A stretch of DNA of 64,000 nucleotides from Sporosarcina sp. GTDB lineage: Bacteria; Bacillota; Bacilli; Bacillales_A; Planococcaceae. Both the position numbers and the translations under genes were made by a program. Under the pieces are notes generated by a model. It was not told where the DNA came from. It worked only from the letters and a program-made list of their open reading frames with translations, and searched no databases. The stretch lies in the NCBI GenBank assembly GCA_029263895.1, contig JARIDO010000028.1:1-64000 (forward strand). The letters run 5' to 3'. Numbering within the stretch: the first letter of the stretch is position 1; each line of letters starts with the position of its first letter. Positions 50,895 through 63,500 of the stretch are shown one piece after another.

Positions 50895-52244
50895 TCATCT
50901 CTTGCTAAACGCTGCAACAAAGAAACCATCTCCACCAAAATGTTGCGGTAAAACTTGAAGCATGTCTTCTGAAATAAACAACTTTTCATAACCTTCTAGT
51001 TGTTGAAGAGGAATTTTCATCATATCAGGGTGTTTTGCTAGAAAACGTTCTACAACTTCTTTATTTTCTTTTAACTCAACAGTGCAAGTACTGTAAACAA
51101 TTACACCTTTTTGCTTTATCAATTCACTAGCGGTTGCTAGTAATTCCAATTGAAGATTGCTTAAGTTTTCGAAATCTTGCTCAGTTTTTGTATATTTTAT
51201 TTCTGGTTTCCGGCGTATAACACCTAACCCACTACATGGAGCATCTACAAGAATCCGATCAAATGAAGCAACAGCATAGTGATCAAGTAATTTACGACTA
51301 TCTCCACTTATTGTTTGGATAGCTTGCAAACCTAATCTATCTGCATTTGCCTTAATTAAAGCGAGTTTGTGATCATGAACATCATGCGCACAAATTTCCC
51401 CTTCATCATTCATTAATTCTGCAATATGCGTAGTTTTCCCTCCTGGAGCCGCACACATATCAAGAACTTTCATACCTGATTTAACATTTAAAGCTAATGC
51501 AGGTAACATCGAACTTTCGTCTTGAATCGTAATCAGTCCGTTTTTAAATGCTGTTGTACCAGAAGGATTCCCACTCATAGAGATAATACAACTCGGAACA
51601 ACATCTCCTCTTCGAACCTCTAGGCCTTCAGCTTCAAGAGATGCAATCACTTCTTCGACAGTTGTTTTCGCAACATTGACTCGCAGTGTCATTGCAGGTG
51701 GATTGTTATTCTCGTATGCCATGAAAGCAGCTTCTTCAGGACCATATTGTTCACTCCAACGTTTAATTAGCCATTCTGGATGACTCGTTTCAATGGCCAC
51801 TTTGTATGACCCATCTTCTAATTCATCTAGTGAACGTACACCTTGTCGCAAAACATTTCTTAACACACCATTTACTGTAGGTGCAATTCGCTTATGTCCG
51901 CGTCTTTTGGCAATTTCAACTGCTTCATGTACAACTGCATGTGGCGGGATTTTTGTTAAGTAAACGATTTGGTACATGGATAATCTAAGGAGTTCACGAA
52001 CCCATCGATCTAGTTTCCCCCTAACAAATGGCTCGAGATAATAATCTAACGTCATCCTCTGTTGCAAAGTACCGTAAGTCAATTCCGTTAATAACCCGCG
52101 ATCTTTCTTTTCAATTCCATATTTCTCAATTGTTCTATGCAACAACAAATTACTGTATGCCTGATTATCATTAATTTCCATCAAAATAGACAATGCCGCA
52201 TCTCGAACATTACCATTCCAAATTTTCTTTTTAGGTCTATTCAA
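50895..52244 (-). CDS. rsmB: 16S rRNA (cytosine967-C5)-methyltransferase RsmB
   Basis: [38 protein letters not shown]. Confidence 0.96.
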   Translation of the reverse strand: MNRPKKKIWNGNVRDAALSILMEINDNQAYSNLLLHRTIEKYGIEKKDRGLLTELTYGTLQQRMTLDYYLEPFVRGKLDRWVRELLRLSMYQIVYLTKIPPHAVVHEAVEIAKRRGHKRIAPTVNGVLRNVLRQGVRSLDELEDGSYKVAIETSHPEWLIKRWSEQYGPEEAAFMAYENNNPPAMTLRVNVAKTTVEEVIASLEAEGLEVRRGDVVPSCIISMSGNPSGTTAFKNGLITIQDESSMLPALALNVKSGMKVLDMCAAPGGKTTHIAELMNDEGEICAHDVHDHKLALIKANADRLGLQAIQTISGDSRKLLDHYAVASFDRILVDAPCSGLGVIRRKPEIKYTKTEQDFENLSNLQLELLATASELIKQKGVIVYSTCTVELKENKEVVERFLAKHPDMMKIPLQQLEGYEKLFISEDMLQVLPQHFGGDGFFVAAFSKR

Positions 52245-53182
52245 TTAAACCTGTCTCCTTTACTCCATTTGGATCCTGTCCCACGAATGAATTCTTCCGC
52301 TTGCATCCGCTTTTTTCCTGCAGGTTGCAAATCAGTAATTGCAATTGCAATATTATCGCCGGTTTTCACGACAATGCGATCTTTTTCAATCGCTATAATC
52401 GTTCCAGGACTTGCTGTACTTTCAGACTCGACTTTCTCACTCCACCAAACTTTCACATTTTCTCCATGCAAAGGTGTATAGGCGACTGGCCAAGGATGAA
52501 GGCCACGAACTTTATCGTAAATTACCTTGCCTGGCTGCGTCCAATCTATTTTTTCTTGTTCACGTGAAATATTACGAGCGAACGAAACTTGACTCTCGTC
52601 CTGCTTTCGACTTTTATTAGTTCCGTCGATAATAGATGGAAGTGTTTCTTTTAATAATATTGTCCCTACTTTCGACAAAGCAGTAAACATGGTACCTGTA
52701 TGATCATTATCACTAATCGGAATTGCTACTTGAGAAATAATATCTCCAGCATCAAGCTTTTCTACCATATACATAATCGTAACCCCCGTCTCCGTTTCCC
52801 CATCCATGATGGATTGATGGATTGGAGCACCGCCTCTATACTTAGGTAAAAGAGACGCGTGGACATTTATACATCCTAGCTTCGGAATTTCCAATAGTTC
52901 TTTCGGTAGCATTTGTCCAAATGCTGCCGTCACAATTAAATCAGGTTGTAACGCTATAATCTCTTCAAGCTCAGCAGAACCTCTTAATTTTTCAGGTTGG
53001 ATGACTGGAAGTCCTAAACGAACAGCCTCTACTTTAACAGGTGGTGGCGTCAACACTTTTTTTCTACCAACTGGGCGATCTGGCTGTGTAACAACCGCTA
53101 AGATTGAATGTCCTTCATCGTGAAGCATTGTTAGAACGGGTACTGAAAATTCAGGTGTACCCATAAAAATGATATTCGTCAT
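52241..53182 (-). CDS. fmt: Methionyl-tRNA formyltransferase
   Basis: [57 protein letters not shown]. Confidence 0.97.
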   Translation of the reverse strand: MTNIIFMGTPEFSVPVLTMLHDEGHSILAVVTQPDRPVGRKKVLTPPPVKVEAVRLGLPVIQPEKLRGSAELEEIIALQPDLIVTAAFGQMLPKELLEIPKLGCINVHASLLPKYRGGAPIHQSIMDGETETGVTIMYMVEKLDAGDIISQVAIPISDNDHTGTMFTALSKVGTILLKETLPSIIDGTNKSRKQDESQVSFARNISREQEKIDWTQPGKVIYDKVRGLHPWPVAYTPLHGENVKVWWSEKVESESTASPGTIIAIEKDRIVVKTGDNIAIAITDLQPAGKKRMQAEEFIRGTGSKWSKGDRFN

Positions 53183-53691
53183 TTAGCGTCACCTTCCCCA
53201 TTCACTTCTTGTTCATCATATTCTTCGAACTCTGATGGATCGACGACGCGGATTATTTTCGAATCGAACAAAATACCATTTAAATGATCGATTTCATGTA
53301 AAATCGCTCTTGCTTCATAGTCTTCAGCTTCAAGTTCATATAACGAACCATCCCTTTCTTGTGCTTCAATGCGAACGAAAAACGGTCTTTCAACTTCACC
53401 ATAAAGTCCTGGAAAACTAAGGCAACCTTCCACTTCTATTTCTTTCCCACCAATTGCAGTAACGACTGGATTGACCATTTCAATAATATCGTCACCTTCA
53501 CCAAGATCGACGACTGCAACACGAACGGATTCACCAATTTGTGGGGCTGCTATTCCAATTCCTTCTGAAGCAACCATTGTATCGTGTAAGTCATCTAATA
53601 ATTTAGCGAGTTTTCGATCAAAATGAATAACTTCATCACAAGGTTGTTCTAATACTCTTGCGGGATGTTTGATTATTTCACGAATTGCCAA
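53179..53691 (-). CDS. def: Peptide deformylase
   Basis: [26 protein letters not shown]. Confidence 0.97.
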   Translation of the reverse strand: MAIREIIKHPARVLEQPCDEVIHFDRKLAKLLDDLHDTMVASEGIGIAAPQIGESVRVAVVDLGEGDDIIEMVNPVVTAIGGKEIEVEGCLSFPGLYGEVERPFFVRIEAQERDGSLYELEAEDYEARAILHEIDHLNGILFDSKIIRVVDPSEFEEYDEQEVNGEGDAK

Positions 53692-53712
53692 TTGTAATTC
53701 CTCATTTCTTCA

Positions 53713-56124
53713 TCAGTAAATGGATGTTGGATCTTTATCAACAGACATAATTAGACCGGATTTAATCCAATCTGTACGATAGTATTTGATAAGTTGTTGT
53801 AAGACGTCCGAAAGCTTCGGTTCTTTTTTATATTTTAGCAGACATTGGTAACGATATCTATTATTCACACGGCTTATAGCAGACGCTGTAGGCCCTATAA
53901 TAACAGTACTTGCAGACAAATTCTCTTTCAAAAAATGTGTCGCTTTTCCAGCAAAGTCTGCAACTTTTAAAAGATCTTCATGTGAAAACTGAACAAGCGT
54001 TATGAAATAGAAAGGTGGATAACCATATTGTTTTCGATTAGCCATCTCCATATTGTAAAACGGCTCAAACTGTTGCTCTTTAGCTAGTTCAATTGCATAG
54101 TGCTCTGGAGAATACGTCTGCATAAAAACTTCTCCTGTTAAGTCGTGGCGTCCAGCTCTACCACTCACTTGTGTCATCAGTTGAAATGTTTTTTCCGCAG
54201 CTCTAAAATCGGCTAAATGAAGGGTGGTATCCGCAGCTAACACACCAACAAGCGTAATATTCGGGAAATCCAAACCTTTTGCAATCATCTGTGTCCCTAA
54301 CAGTATATCCGCTGCACCTTCGCTAAATTGTCGTAAAATCTTCTCATGAGAACCTTTTCTTCTTGTCGTATCTACGTCCATTCTTAGCACACGAGCAGTC
54401 GGAAATAGTTTCGCAATTTCTTCTTCTGCCTTTTGAGTACCTGTCCCAAAAAATCGAATGTGTTCACTTTCACATTGTGGACAACAAAGTGGTACTCGCT
54501 CCTCGTGACCACAATAATGACATTTTAATCGTTCCTGTTGCCTATGGTACGTAAGTGATATATCACAGTTTGGACACTCAACTACGGTTCCACAGTCCCT
54601 ACATAAAACAAACGAAGAAAATCCACGTTTATTTAAAAATAATACCGTCTGTTCATTTTTTTCTATGCGGAGTCGAATTGCATCCGCTAATTCCACAGAA
54701 AACATAGAGCGATTTCCTTTTTTCAATTCCTCACGCATATCTACAATATGAACTGTAGGTAACTGCTGACTCTTAGGTCGTTTCGTTAATTTTAATAACG
54801 TATAGACACCTTTCCTTGCTCGGGCATATGTTTCCAATGATGGAGTGGCACTTCCTAAAACAACAGGGCATTTATAATAGGCTGCACGTTGAATTGCAAC
54901 ATCTCTTGCATGATAGCGTGGAGTATCTTCTTGTTTATAGGTTGATTCATGCTCTTCATCAAGAATGATAATCCCTAAATTCTTAAATGGTGCAAAAACT
55001 GCAGAGCGAGCACCGACTACAACTTTCACTTCACCACGATGGATTTTACGCCATTCATCGTATTTTTCACCTACAGACAAACCGCTATGCAATACGGCAA
55101 CAAGCGAGCCAAATCGTTCTTTAAAACGCGAAGTCATCTGCGGGGTAAGAGAAATCTCTGGAACAAGAACAATTGCTTCTTTCCCTTGAATCAATACATG
55201 ATTGATGCTACGTAGATATACTTCTGTTTTACCACTACCTGTAATCCCATGTAATAGAAATGTTTCAGCCTGGTCACAATCCATAGACGTTGTAATTCGG
55301 TCATATGCGAATTGTTGTTCGTCCGTTAATTGGTCCGGAACTGACGTTTCCTGTAGACTTGGTCTGTCTGGCTCACGATATACTTCTGTATATTCTTCTC
55401 GTGCAGCCCCTTTTTCAATTACCGTTTTTAACACAGCAGTTTGTATTCCTGATTGCTCAAGTAGCGCTTTGGCAGTCATTGTACGTTCCGCATTCCCCAA
55501 CATCCAATTTAGTAATTCAACTTGCTTTTTTGCATTTTTTTGAACCGACTGCAATATACTTTCTACATTTTTTTTCGATTCGATTGTAATCATGCGAACC
55601 TTTTTAACTGCTGTTTGCTGACTAATTGCTGTCTCAATTGAAATAACCCCTTGCTCAACGTAACGTTTTACAAGTGGTAATAAGTTAGCTTCAACTGCTT
55701 CTTTTAATGACAGTTGCTGCCTACCAGATAGTAACTGTTGAAATGATTCATCTGCAATTCGTTGCAAATCATTGATGATAATACTTTTCTCGTACTTCGC
55801 CCGCATTGCAGAAGGCAACATAACTTGTAATGTATCAATTTCATATGCGAGTGTTTCTTTAGCTAACCACTTAGAGAGCTCAAGTAATTCTTTTGAAATA
55901 ACCGGTTCAACATCAATTAGTTCATCGATAGGCTTTATTTTCTTGATGCCAACTTCGCTTTCTTTTTTTAACGCAACGACATATCCTAATACTTTCCTCG
56001 GCCCAAATGGTACTTTGACGCGAACACCTGGAATAATAATAGATTCCATTGACAGAGGGATTAAGTAATCAAAAGGTCGATCAATTGGATATGCAGCTAC
56101 GTCTACAATCACTTCAGCGATCAT
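53713..56124 (-). CDS. priA: Primosomal protein N' PriA
   Basis: LLHGITGSGKTEVYLR; DEEHESTYKQEDTPRYHARDVA; zinc-binding cysteines. Confidence 0.97.
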   Translation of the reverse strand: MIAEVIVDVAAYPIDRPFDYLIPLSMESIIIPGVRVKVPFGPRKVLGYVVALKKESEVGIKKIKPIDELIDVEPVISKELLELSKWLAKETLAYEIDTLQVMLPSAMRAKYEKSIIINDLQRIADESFQQLLSGRQQLSLKEAVEANLLPLVKRYVEQGVISIETAISQQTAVKKVRMITIESKKNVESILQSVQKNAKKQVELLNWMLGNAERTMTAKALLEQSGIQTAVLKTVIEKGAAREEYTEVYREPDRPSLQETSVPDQLTDEQQFAYDRITTSMDCDQAETFLLHGITGSGKTEVYLRSINHVLIQGKEAIVLVPEISLTPQMTSRFKERFGSLVAVLHSGLSVGEKYDEWRKIHRGEVKVVVGARSAVFAPFKNLGIIILDEEHESTYKQEDTPRYHARDVAIQRAAYYKCPVVLGSATPSLETYARARKGVYTLLKLTKRPKSQQLPTVHIVDMREELKKGNRSMFSVELADAIRLRIEKNEQTVLFLNKRGFSSFVLCRDCGTVVECPNCDISLTYHRQQERLKCHYCGHEERVPLCCPQCESEHIRFFGTGTQKAEEEIAKLFPTARVLRMDVDTTRRKGSHEKILRQFSEGAADILLGTQMIAKGLDFPNITLVGVLAADTTLHLADFRAAEKTFQLMTQVSGRAGRHDLTGEVFMQTYSPEHYAIELAKEQQFEPFYNMEMANRKQYGYPPFYFITLVQFSHEDLLKVADFAGKATHFLKENLSASTVIIGPTASAISRVNNRYRYQCLLKYKKEPKLSDVLQQLIKYYRTDWIKSGLIMSVDKDPTSIY

Positions 56125-57331
56125 TTAAAGAATCACTTTCTTCTATACATATTGTTTCCAATAGTTCATTCGCAAGTTTTTTCTTAGTCATCGCCGGAAA
56201 CGGTCTGTTCAGCCCTTTACTTGATAATAGCGTCACAACATTTGAGTCGTTACCAAATCCCCCATCTGGGTCTGTTACATCATTTACAATAATATAATCG
56301 AGATTCTTCCTCTCAATTTTCTCTTTACCATAGCGTATCGAATCTTGTGTTTCTGCTGCAAATCCAATTAAAAGTTGGCTTGTCTTTTTCGAACCTAGTA
56401 CTTGTAAAATATCTGTTGTTCTTTCAAGTTCAATTTGCGAATCGCCTGTCTTCTTTTTCATTTTATGTAGTTGTACTTCTTTTGGTCGGTAATCAGCGAC
56501 AGCAGCTGATTTAATGACAATTGAAGCATCTTCATAATGTGACAACACCGCTTGCAACATTTCGTCCGCACTTTCAACTTCGATTACTGTCACGCCAATC
56601 GGCTTATCCAATTCAACAGGACCAGAAACTAGTACAGTTTCTGCGCCAAGCGCTTGTGCAGCTTGAGCCATTGCATAACCCATTTTGCCACTCGAAAAAT
56701 TAGATACGTAACGGACCGGATCAATGCGTTCACGCGTTGGCCCAGCTGTAACGACTACTTTTTTCCCTTTTAGAGGGAAATATGTATTTCTTTCAAAATG
56801 ATTACTTATCAGATTCACAATTTTTTCTGGTTCTTCAAGTCTTCCCTTTCCAACGTAGCCACATGCCAAATAGCCTTCTGATGGTTCAATGAATTTGTAA
56901 CCGTCTTGATCTAACGACTTAATGTTGCGAATAATCGCCTTATTTTCATACATATGTACATTCATTGCAGGGGCAATCCATATTTCGGACGTCGAAGCAA
57001 GTAACGTTGTCGTCACCATATCATCTGCAATTCCGTTCGCCAATTTACTAATAACATTCGCTGTAGCAGGGGCAACAATAACAAGATCAGCCCAATCAGC
57101 AAGATCGATATGCGCGATGACACGTGAGTCTTTCTCATCAAACGTATCAAAAAAAACATCATTCCGTGATATCGCTTGAAACGTCAAGGGCGTCACAAAC
57201 TCCATCGCTGATTTCGTCATAATGACTTTCACCTGCGCACCAGCTTGAGTTAATTTACTTACTAATGAAACTGATTTATAGACAGCAATTCCACCTGTTA
57301 CACAGACTAGAATCTTTTGATTGTCCAACAT
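56114..57331 (-). CDS. coaBC: Bifunctional phosphopantothenoylcysteine decarboxylase/phosphopantothenate-cysteine ligase
   Basis: KILVCVTGGIAVYKSVSLVSKL; VVTAGPTRERIDPVRYVSNFSSGKMGYAMA. Confidence 0.96.
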   Translation of the reverse strand: MLDNQKILVCVTGGIAVYKSVSLVSKLTQAGAQVKVIMTKSAMEFVTPLTFQAISRNDVFFDTFDEKDSRVIAHIDLADWADLVIVAPATANVISKLANGIADDMVTTTLLASTSEIWIAPAMNVHMYENKAIIRNIKSLDQDGYKFIEPSEGYLACGYVGKGRLEEPEKIVNLISNHFERNTYFPLKGKKVVVTAGPTRERIDPVRYVSNFSSGKMGYAMAQAAQALGAETVLVSGPVELDKPIGVTVIEVESADEMLQAVLSHYEDASIVIKSAAVADYRPKEVQLHKMKKKTGDSQIELERTTDILQVLGSKKTSQLLIGFAAETQDSIRYGKEKIERKNLDYIIVNDVTDPDGGFGNDSNVVTLLSSKGLNRPFPAMTKKKLANELLETICIEESDSLNDR

Positions 57332-57356
57332 GATTTTCCCCCTTTTGAAATAACAA

Positions 57357-57388
57357 ACTCCCTAAGAAAAACGCTTTTCTAAGGGAGT
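57357..57388 (-). terminator. Intercistronic hairpin between rpoZ and coaBC (possible leaky terminator)
   Basis: ACTCCCTTAGAAAAGCGTTTTTCTTAGGGAGT followed by TTTGTTATTT on minus strand. Confidence 0.5.
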
Positions 57389-57426
57389 GTCTAACTGACC
57401 TATTTTAAGATGTTGCATAGAGTAGC

Positions 57427-57651
57427 TTATACTTCGTCTTCATAGATGATTGACTCATCTGTTTTCGTTTTACCAAGTGCACCTGCAGCTACTTCTTCTA
57501 ATGCTTTCCCTACATTTTTATGGGATTTGTATGATGCTAACAAATGCGTCTTTTCCTCTTGCATTTCACGCGCCCGTTTTGAAGCAAGGGTTACAAGTGT
57601 GTACTTAGAATCAATTTTCTCTTTCAACGAATCAATGGATGGTGTCAACAT
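57427..57651 (-). CDS. rpoZ: RNA polymerase omega subunit
   Basis: MLTPSIDSLKEKIDSKYTLVTLASKRAREMQ. Confidence 0.94.
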   Translation of the reverse strand: MLTPSIDSLKEKIDSKYTLVTLASKRAREMQEEKTHLLASYKSHKNVGKALEEVAAGALGKTKTDESIIYEDEV

Positions 57652-57655
57652 AATA

Positions 57656-58285
<630 letters not shown>

Positions 58286-58425
58286 CTATCTTTTCTGTTT
58301 ATAAAGTTGCTATGGACATCCGATAGTGTCCAATTGTTGTTATTGATAACAATCTGTTCTTATTATACCATATCAATCGCTTCTAGTGCTAAAATAGGTA
58401 AAAACGAATTGAAAGAGGAATCCTT

Positions 58426-60120
58426 ATGGCATTTGATGGTTTATTTACAACGGCAATGGTAAAGGAACTTCAAGTTTTAACAAATGGAAGAATTTCGAAG
58501 ATCCATCAGCCGAATACACAAGAAATTGTTTTACTAATACGCGCAGATGGTAAAAACCATAAACTTTTACTGTCAATTCACCCGGCATATTCAAGAGTTC
58601 AACTAACAGAAGAAACAATTACGAATCCTTCTGAACCACCGATGTTTTGCATGGTCCTTCGGAAACATCTTGAAGGCGGAACAATCGTTTCCATAAACCA
58701 AGTTGGAATGGATCGTGTCATTTCGATAGACGTACGCGCAAAAAACGAACTCGGCGATGACATCAGCCGTAGAATCTACATCGAGATTATGGGTAGACAT
58801 AGTAATCTACTACTCATTGACCCTGACCGCAATGTCATTATTGATAGCATGAAGCATCTCCCACCATCTGTTAATAGTTATCGTACAGTAATGCCTGGTC
58901 AACCTTATATTCCTGCTCCTCCTCAACATAAAATAGATCCATTTACTCTGACAGAGGAAGCATTTACTGAACTCCAAAAAAACTGGCACAACGAGCAAGA
59001 CATAATCCAATCATTAACTGGATTCTCAAAAGTCACGGCACAAGAACTTCTATTTAGAATAACAACGAATACTAAAGAGAAACCGTTTCAAGTGTTTACA
59101 GACTTTTTAGCATCTTTTAAGGATGACCATTCCACACCAAACATTTCTGAAGTCGATCAAAAAACAATCTTCTCTGCAACTTCTTTAACTTACACTAATA
59201 GAACTGTCGCAAGATTTGAAACACTGGCACTACTTCTTGATAAAGTCTATTTTGCACGCGCTGAGAGAGAGCGGGTAAAATCCCAAGCAGCTGATTTAGA
59301 ACGATGGTTAGACAATGAAATTGCCAAACTCAATCTCAAAACAAAGAAACTAATAAAGGAACGTGAAACTGCTGAAAAACTAGACACTCTTCGTCTATAT
59401 GGAGAACTGTTAACCGCAAACCTTCATACAGTAAAAAAAGGAAACAAAGAGGCTATTGTCGCTAACTATTACGAAGAAGGTACAACTGTGACGATTCCCC
59501 TTGACCCTAGAAAGTCTCCGAATGATAACGCACAGCGCTACTATTCTAGGTATGCAAAGGCAAAAACAGCACTAATTATGTTAGCGCAACAACTGGACAA
59601 AGCAAATGAAGACATTACTTATTTCGAGATGATTAAGCAACAAGTCATGCAAGCATCACCAACTGATATCGAAGAAATACGTGAAGAACTTGCTGATTTG
59701 GGCTATTTAAAAGCACGAAGAGTGAAAAAGAAAAGTAAATCTAAAAAACCTGTACCAGAATCGTACCGCTCATCTGCTGGTATTAAAATTTCAGTAGGTA
59801 AAAATAACAAGCAAAATGATTATCTTACGTTTAAAATTGCGGCACGAAATGAAGTATGGTTACACACGAAAGACATCCCAGGTTCTCACGTTGTTATTCA
59901 CTCAGACTCTCCTGATGAAAAAACAATTAAAGAAGCCGCAATACTATCATCTTATTTTAGCAAAGCTCGTGGTTCAACTTCAGTACCTGTGGACTATACG
60001 CAAATCCGTCATGTGAAAAAGCCAAATGGTTCAAAACCTGGTTTCGTCATTTATTTTGAGCAAAAAACGTTATTTGTAACACCCGACGAAGATGTCGTCC
60101 GCAAATTAAAACATCTGTAA
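58426..60120 (+). CDS. rqcH: NFACT family protein RqcH (FbpA/YloA)
   Basis: MAFDGLFTTAMVKELQVLTNGRISKIHQPNTQEIVLLIRADGKNHKLLLSIHP; C-terminal NFACT-R domain EVWLHTKDIPGSHVVI. Confidence 0.95.
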   Translation: MAFDGLFTTAMVKELQVLTNGRISKIHQPNTQEIVLLIRADGKNHKLLLSIHPAYSRVQLTEETITNPSEPPMFCMVLRKHLEGGTIVSINQVGMDRVISIDVRAKNELGDDISRRIYIEIMGRHSNLLLIDPDRNVIIDSMKHLPPSVNSYRTVMPGQPYIPAPPQHKIDPFTLTEEAFTELQKNWHNEQDIIQSLTGFSKVTAQELLFRITTNTKEKPFQVFTDFLASFKDDHSTPNISEVDQKTIFSATSLTYTNRTVARFETLALLLDKVYFARAERERVKSQAADLERWLDNEIAKLNLKTKKLIKERETAEKLDTLRLYGELLTANLHTVKKGNKEAIVANYYEEGTTVTIPLDPRKSPNDNAQRYYSRYAKAKTALIMLAQQLDKANEDITYFEMIKQQVMQASPTDIEEIREELADLGYLKARRVKKKSKSKKPVPESYRSSAGIKISVGKNNKQNDYLTFKIAARNEVWLHTKDIPGSHVVIHSDSPDEKTIKEAAILSSYFSKARGSTSVPVDYTQIRHVKKPNGSKPGFVIYFEQKTLFVTPDEDVVRKLKHL

Positions 60121-60150
60121 TCAAAGCATTAAATATATTTACCAGCATAA

Positions 60151-60194
60151 ACTGAAATCATCCAATTTAACTTAGGATGATTTCAGTTTTTTTA
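60151..60194 (+). terminator. Terminator after rqcH
   Basis: ACTGAAATCATCC...GGATGATTTCAGTTTTTTT. Confidence 0.9.
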
Positions 60195-60354
60195 TATTAA
60201 AGTCATTACACAAAATATCCTAATTTACAAAGTGGTATTATTTTTTATTATTCCGGAATTGTATTTTACTGACATTTTAAAATTAACCTTTTAACAAAAA
60301 ATGAATAAAAGTGTTGGCGTTTAGTACACTAAATTGTTTTATATGAAAAACTGA

Positions 60355-60370
60355 ATGAATATCCATTCAT
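60355..60370. promoter_or_regulatory. Inverted repeat upstream of the MMPL promoter (putative regulator site)
   Basis: ATGAAT-ATCC-ATTCAT, about 60 bp upstream of the -35. Confidence 0.4.
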
Positions 60371-60431
60371 ATTGTAATAATACTATTCCAAAATATCGTA
60401 ATTTAAAAATTCAAAAGATTCAAAAATATAG

Positions 60432-60460
60432 TTGACAAGCTGTTTTTAATCGAATATAGT
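60432..60460 (+). promoter_or_regulatory. Sigma-A promoter of the MMPL gene
   Basis: Consensus TTGACA-17 nt-TATAGT (-35 at 60432-60437, -10 at 60455-60460). Confidence 0.85.
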
Positions 60461-60468
60461 CTTGTTTA

Positions 60469-60484
60469 ATAGTGACTACACTAT
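60469..60484. promoter_or_regulatory. Putative repressor operator over the MMPL transcription start
   Basis: ATAGTG-ACTA-CACTAT inverted repeat immediately downstream of the -10. Confidence 0.55.
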
Positions 60485-60560
60485 AAAAAGGAGGGACACA
60501 TCACTTCATTTGAGCTAAATTATTATTATTCCAATAACTTTTAAAAGGGGAATGTAGAAG

Positions 60561-63500
60561 ATGAATTGGCTAATTAAATACAAGTGGATGATCCTTATTG
60601 GCTGGATTGGGGTATCGGCAGTATTTTTCACATTTTTACCTAGTCTGTCTTCGGTTGTAAATGAACAGACGGCATCATCCATCCCAAGCACTTATTCATC
60701 TCAAGTTGCTGAAAAGGTCCTTCAAGATGTAAGCGTTTCCGAAGGAACAGACGACCAATTAGATGTGGCAATGCTGTTCCATCAAAAAGACGGACTATCA
60801 ACGCAGGAATTGTCAGAAGCTCAAATAGCCATTGATTTATTAACAGAGAAAAAAGAAGCACTCGGCATTGAGAGCATTCTTACACATTTTGAAGATGAGA
60901 TGTACAAACCTATTCTCGTATCAGAAGATAGCGAAAGCGTGTTAGCTATGATTACGATTGAGAAAAAAGGTCGAACAGCAACAACGATTTCAAATCAGCT
61001 ATCCCAAGTCACTCAATCTGCTGGAGTAGAGCATTACTATACAAGTTCTCCAATGATTGAAGAAGAATTTTCACAACAAGTCACGAGTAAGGTCAAAACT
61101 GTCTTAATTATTGGTTTAATCATTCTACTCGTTGCATTAGTTGTATTTTATCGTTCAATTGTAACTCCACTCGTTATCTTACTATCTATTGGATTAAGCG
61201 CTTTGGTTGCAGAACGTGTTTATGCTTCACTTGCTAAAGCATTCTCACTTCCAGTGAATATGTTCAGTTTTTACTTATTACTAGCTATTACATTGGTTGC
61301 GGGCATTCTCTATGCCAACATTCTTTTCAAAAAAATTAAAACATATTCCCTGCATAATCGCGGTGAACGATCTGGACTGAATGACCGTTATTTTCATTCT
61401 TCATTCAAATCAATTGTTATTACAGGCGTTTCACTAGCAGTTGCTTTTTCAACTGTGCTATTAAGTAAATTTGTTTTCTATCAAACATTTGCAATTGCAG
61501 CAGTTGGAATGATTATGATTACATTGGTCGTTGTAACATTTATGCCAGCATTGGGTGCCGTTTTTGGTAGCTTTCTGTTTTGGCCATATATGAATAGAAG
61601 CAGTTCAGTGTCACCATTTTTAGCTACTTCCGGATTTTCGTATAGACGACCGTTCATCGTTCTATTCATCACTTTGTTAGTCATATCTCCAATTCTTTGG
61701 TCAGTTGATCGGGCTTATTCTTATAACCCATTACTGGGTGCTTCCGATGACCGACCAGCGATAAAGGGTTATAACTTAATCGCGGATTCATTCGGACCTG
61801 GAAAATCTGTTCCCGTTCAAGTCGTCGTTAAAAACGATGAAAAAATGGACAGTTTACAATATCTAACACTCATCGAACAAATGAGTAGACAAATAACTGA
61901 GTTACCTGGTGTTAAAGAAGTTCGAAGTGCTTCTCGTCCATTCGGTCAGGAGATTCCAGACTTCTTAGTATCTAATCAAGTAACGACATTGTCTGACGGA
62001 CTAACAAAAGGGAAAGATGGGATTCAACAAATTAGCGACGGTTTGTCTGGTGCAGTGGAGTCCATTGAAGGTTCAGCTCCCTCATTAGAAGCTGCAGGAG
62101 ACGGCGTCAATCGTCTTATTGAAGGAACGTCTAAATTGCAAAATGGAGTCACTGACTTAGGCGCTGGCGTTGGGAAAATTGCCAACGGTTTACAAGACGC
62201 CTCTAAAGGTGCAGGTGCACTAAAAGCAGGTGCAGATTCTGCAGTGAGTAATACACAAAAACTTGTCAATGGGAGTAAACAATTACAAGATGGTTATCAA
62301 AGAGTTGAACAGGGTCTGACACCATTACAAGGCGGTGTTGGCCAACTTCAAGCCGGTGTTGGAAAACTTCACAGCGGAATAAATGATGGCCTTGGTCAAT
62401 TTAAAGGCGGCGTCGGGAAACTCCAAGCCGGCACGGGAAAATTAACTGCCGGAATGGATGATATGAAAGGAAAAGTTACTGCTGGATCGGATGGCTTGTC
62501 TGCTGGTCTTGGTGGTGTAGATCAATTATTAGATGGTATGGCAGCTACGACACCTGGTCTTGGTGCGAATCCTTATTATTTACGAGCAAAAGGTGCAGTA
62601 GATCAATTACAAACAAGTATGGGGAATTTCAAAGCACAAGTTAATGGTGGCGTTGATAATCTAAAAGTTGGAGTCGGTGGATTAAACGGCGGACTCGATC
62701 AACTAAATACTGGCTTCAATCAAATGAGCGCACAAATCAACTCTGCTGATCCAAACAACCCTGGTATTCCTGTCATTATCGGTGGATTAAAAAAAGTAGA
62801 CGGTGGACTTAATCAATTAGCCGCTGGTGTGGGAGAAGCCAATAGAAACTTTGGTGAGGTTGTCATTGGACAACAAAAACTTGCTAAAGGACTTGGAACA
62901 TTATCAGGTGGATTAGGCGAATTGAAATCAGGAATTGGTCGAGCAGCTGATGGTCAACAACTTGTACTTAAAAATATACCAAAGCTCTCCGCTGGACTTG
63001 GTCAACTTGGCGATGGACATCATCAGTTAAAAGATGGCTTTTCGTCAATTGGCGACAAAATGGGCGAACTTGGAACAGGTCTAGGTACAGGTGTCGATGG
63101 CTTAAATCAAGTATCAACTGGACTTACTGACGCAGTTAGTTATTTACAAAGTTTGTCTCAAACACCAAAGGCACAAACAGCAGGATGGTACATTCCACAA
63201 GATGTCATTGAAAGTGAAACGTTTGAGCGGGTATTTGACACGTACCTGTCGGCTGATCGAAAAGTATTTACAATGGAAGTAATTCTTGACCACGATGCTT
63301 TCTCAAGTGAAGCCATTGAGACACGTGACGATATTCAATCAATCGTCTCAAATGTCTCAAATGGAACACCTTTAGAAAATGCCGTGTTGTCAATAGCCGG
63401 TAATACAAGTGTTTCTGCCGATACAGCAGCGCTTGCAAATGATCAATTACTACCGACTGCATTATTGCTACTTTTCGTTTTACTAATCATGCTCATCATC

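Noticed and set aside
61990-63150. DNA-level tandem repeat in the MMPL gene
   Set aside because: Periodicity is at protein level (LxxG heptads) with varied codons; not a simple satellite.
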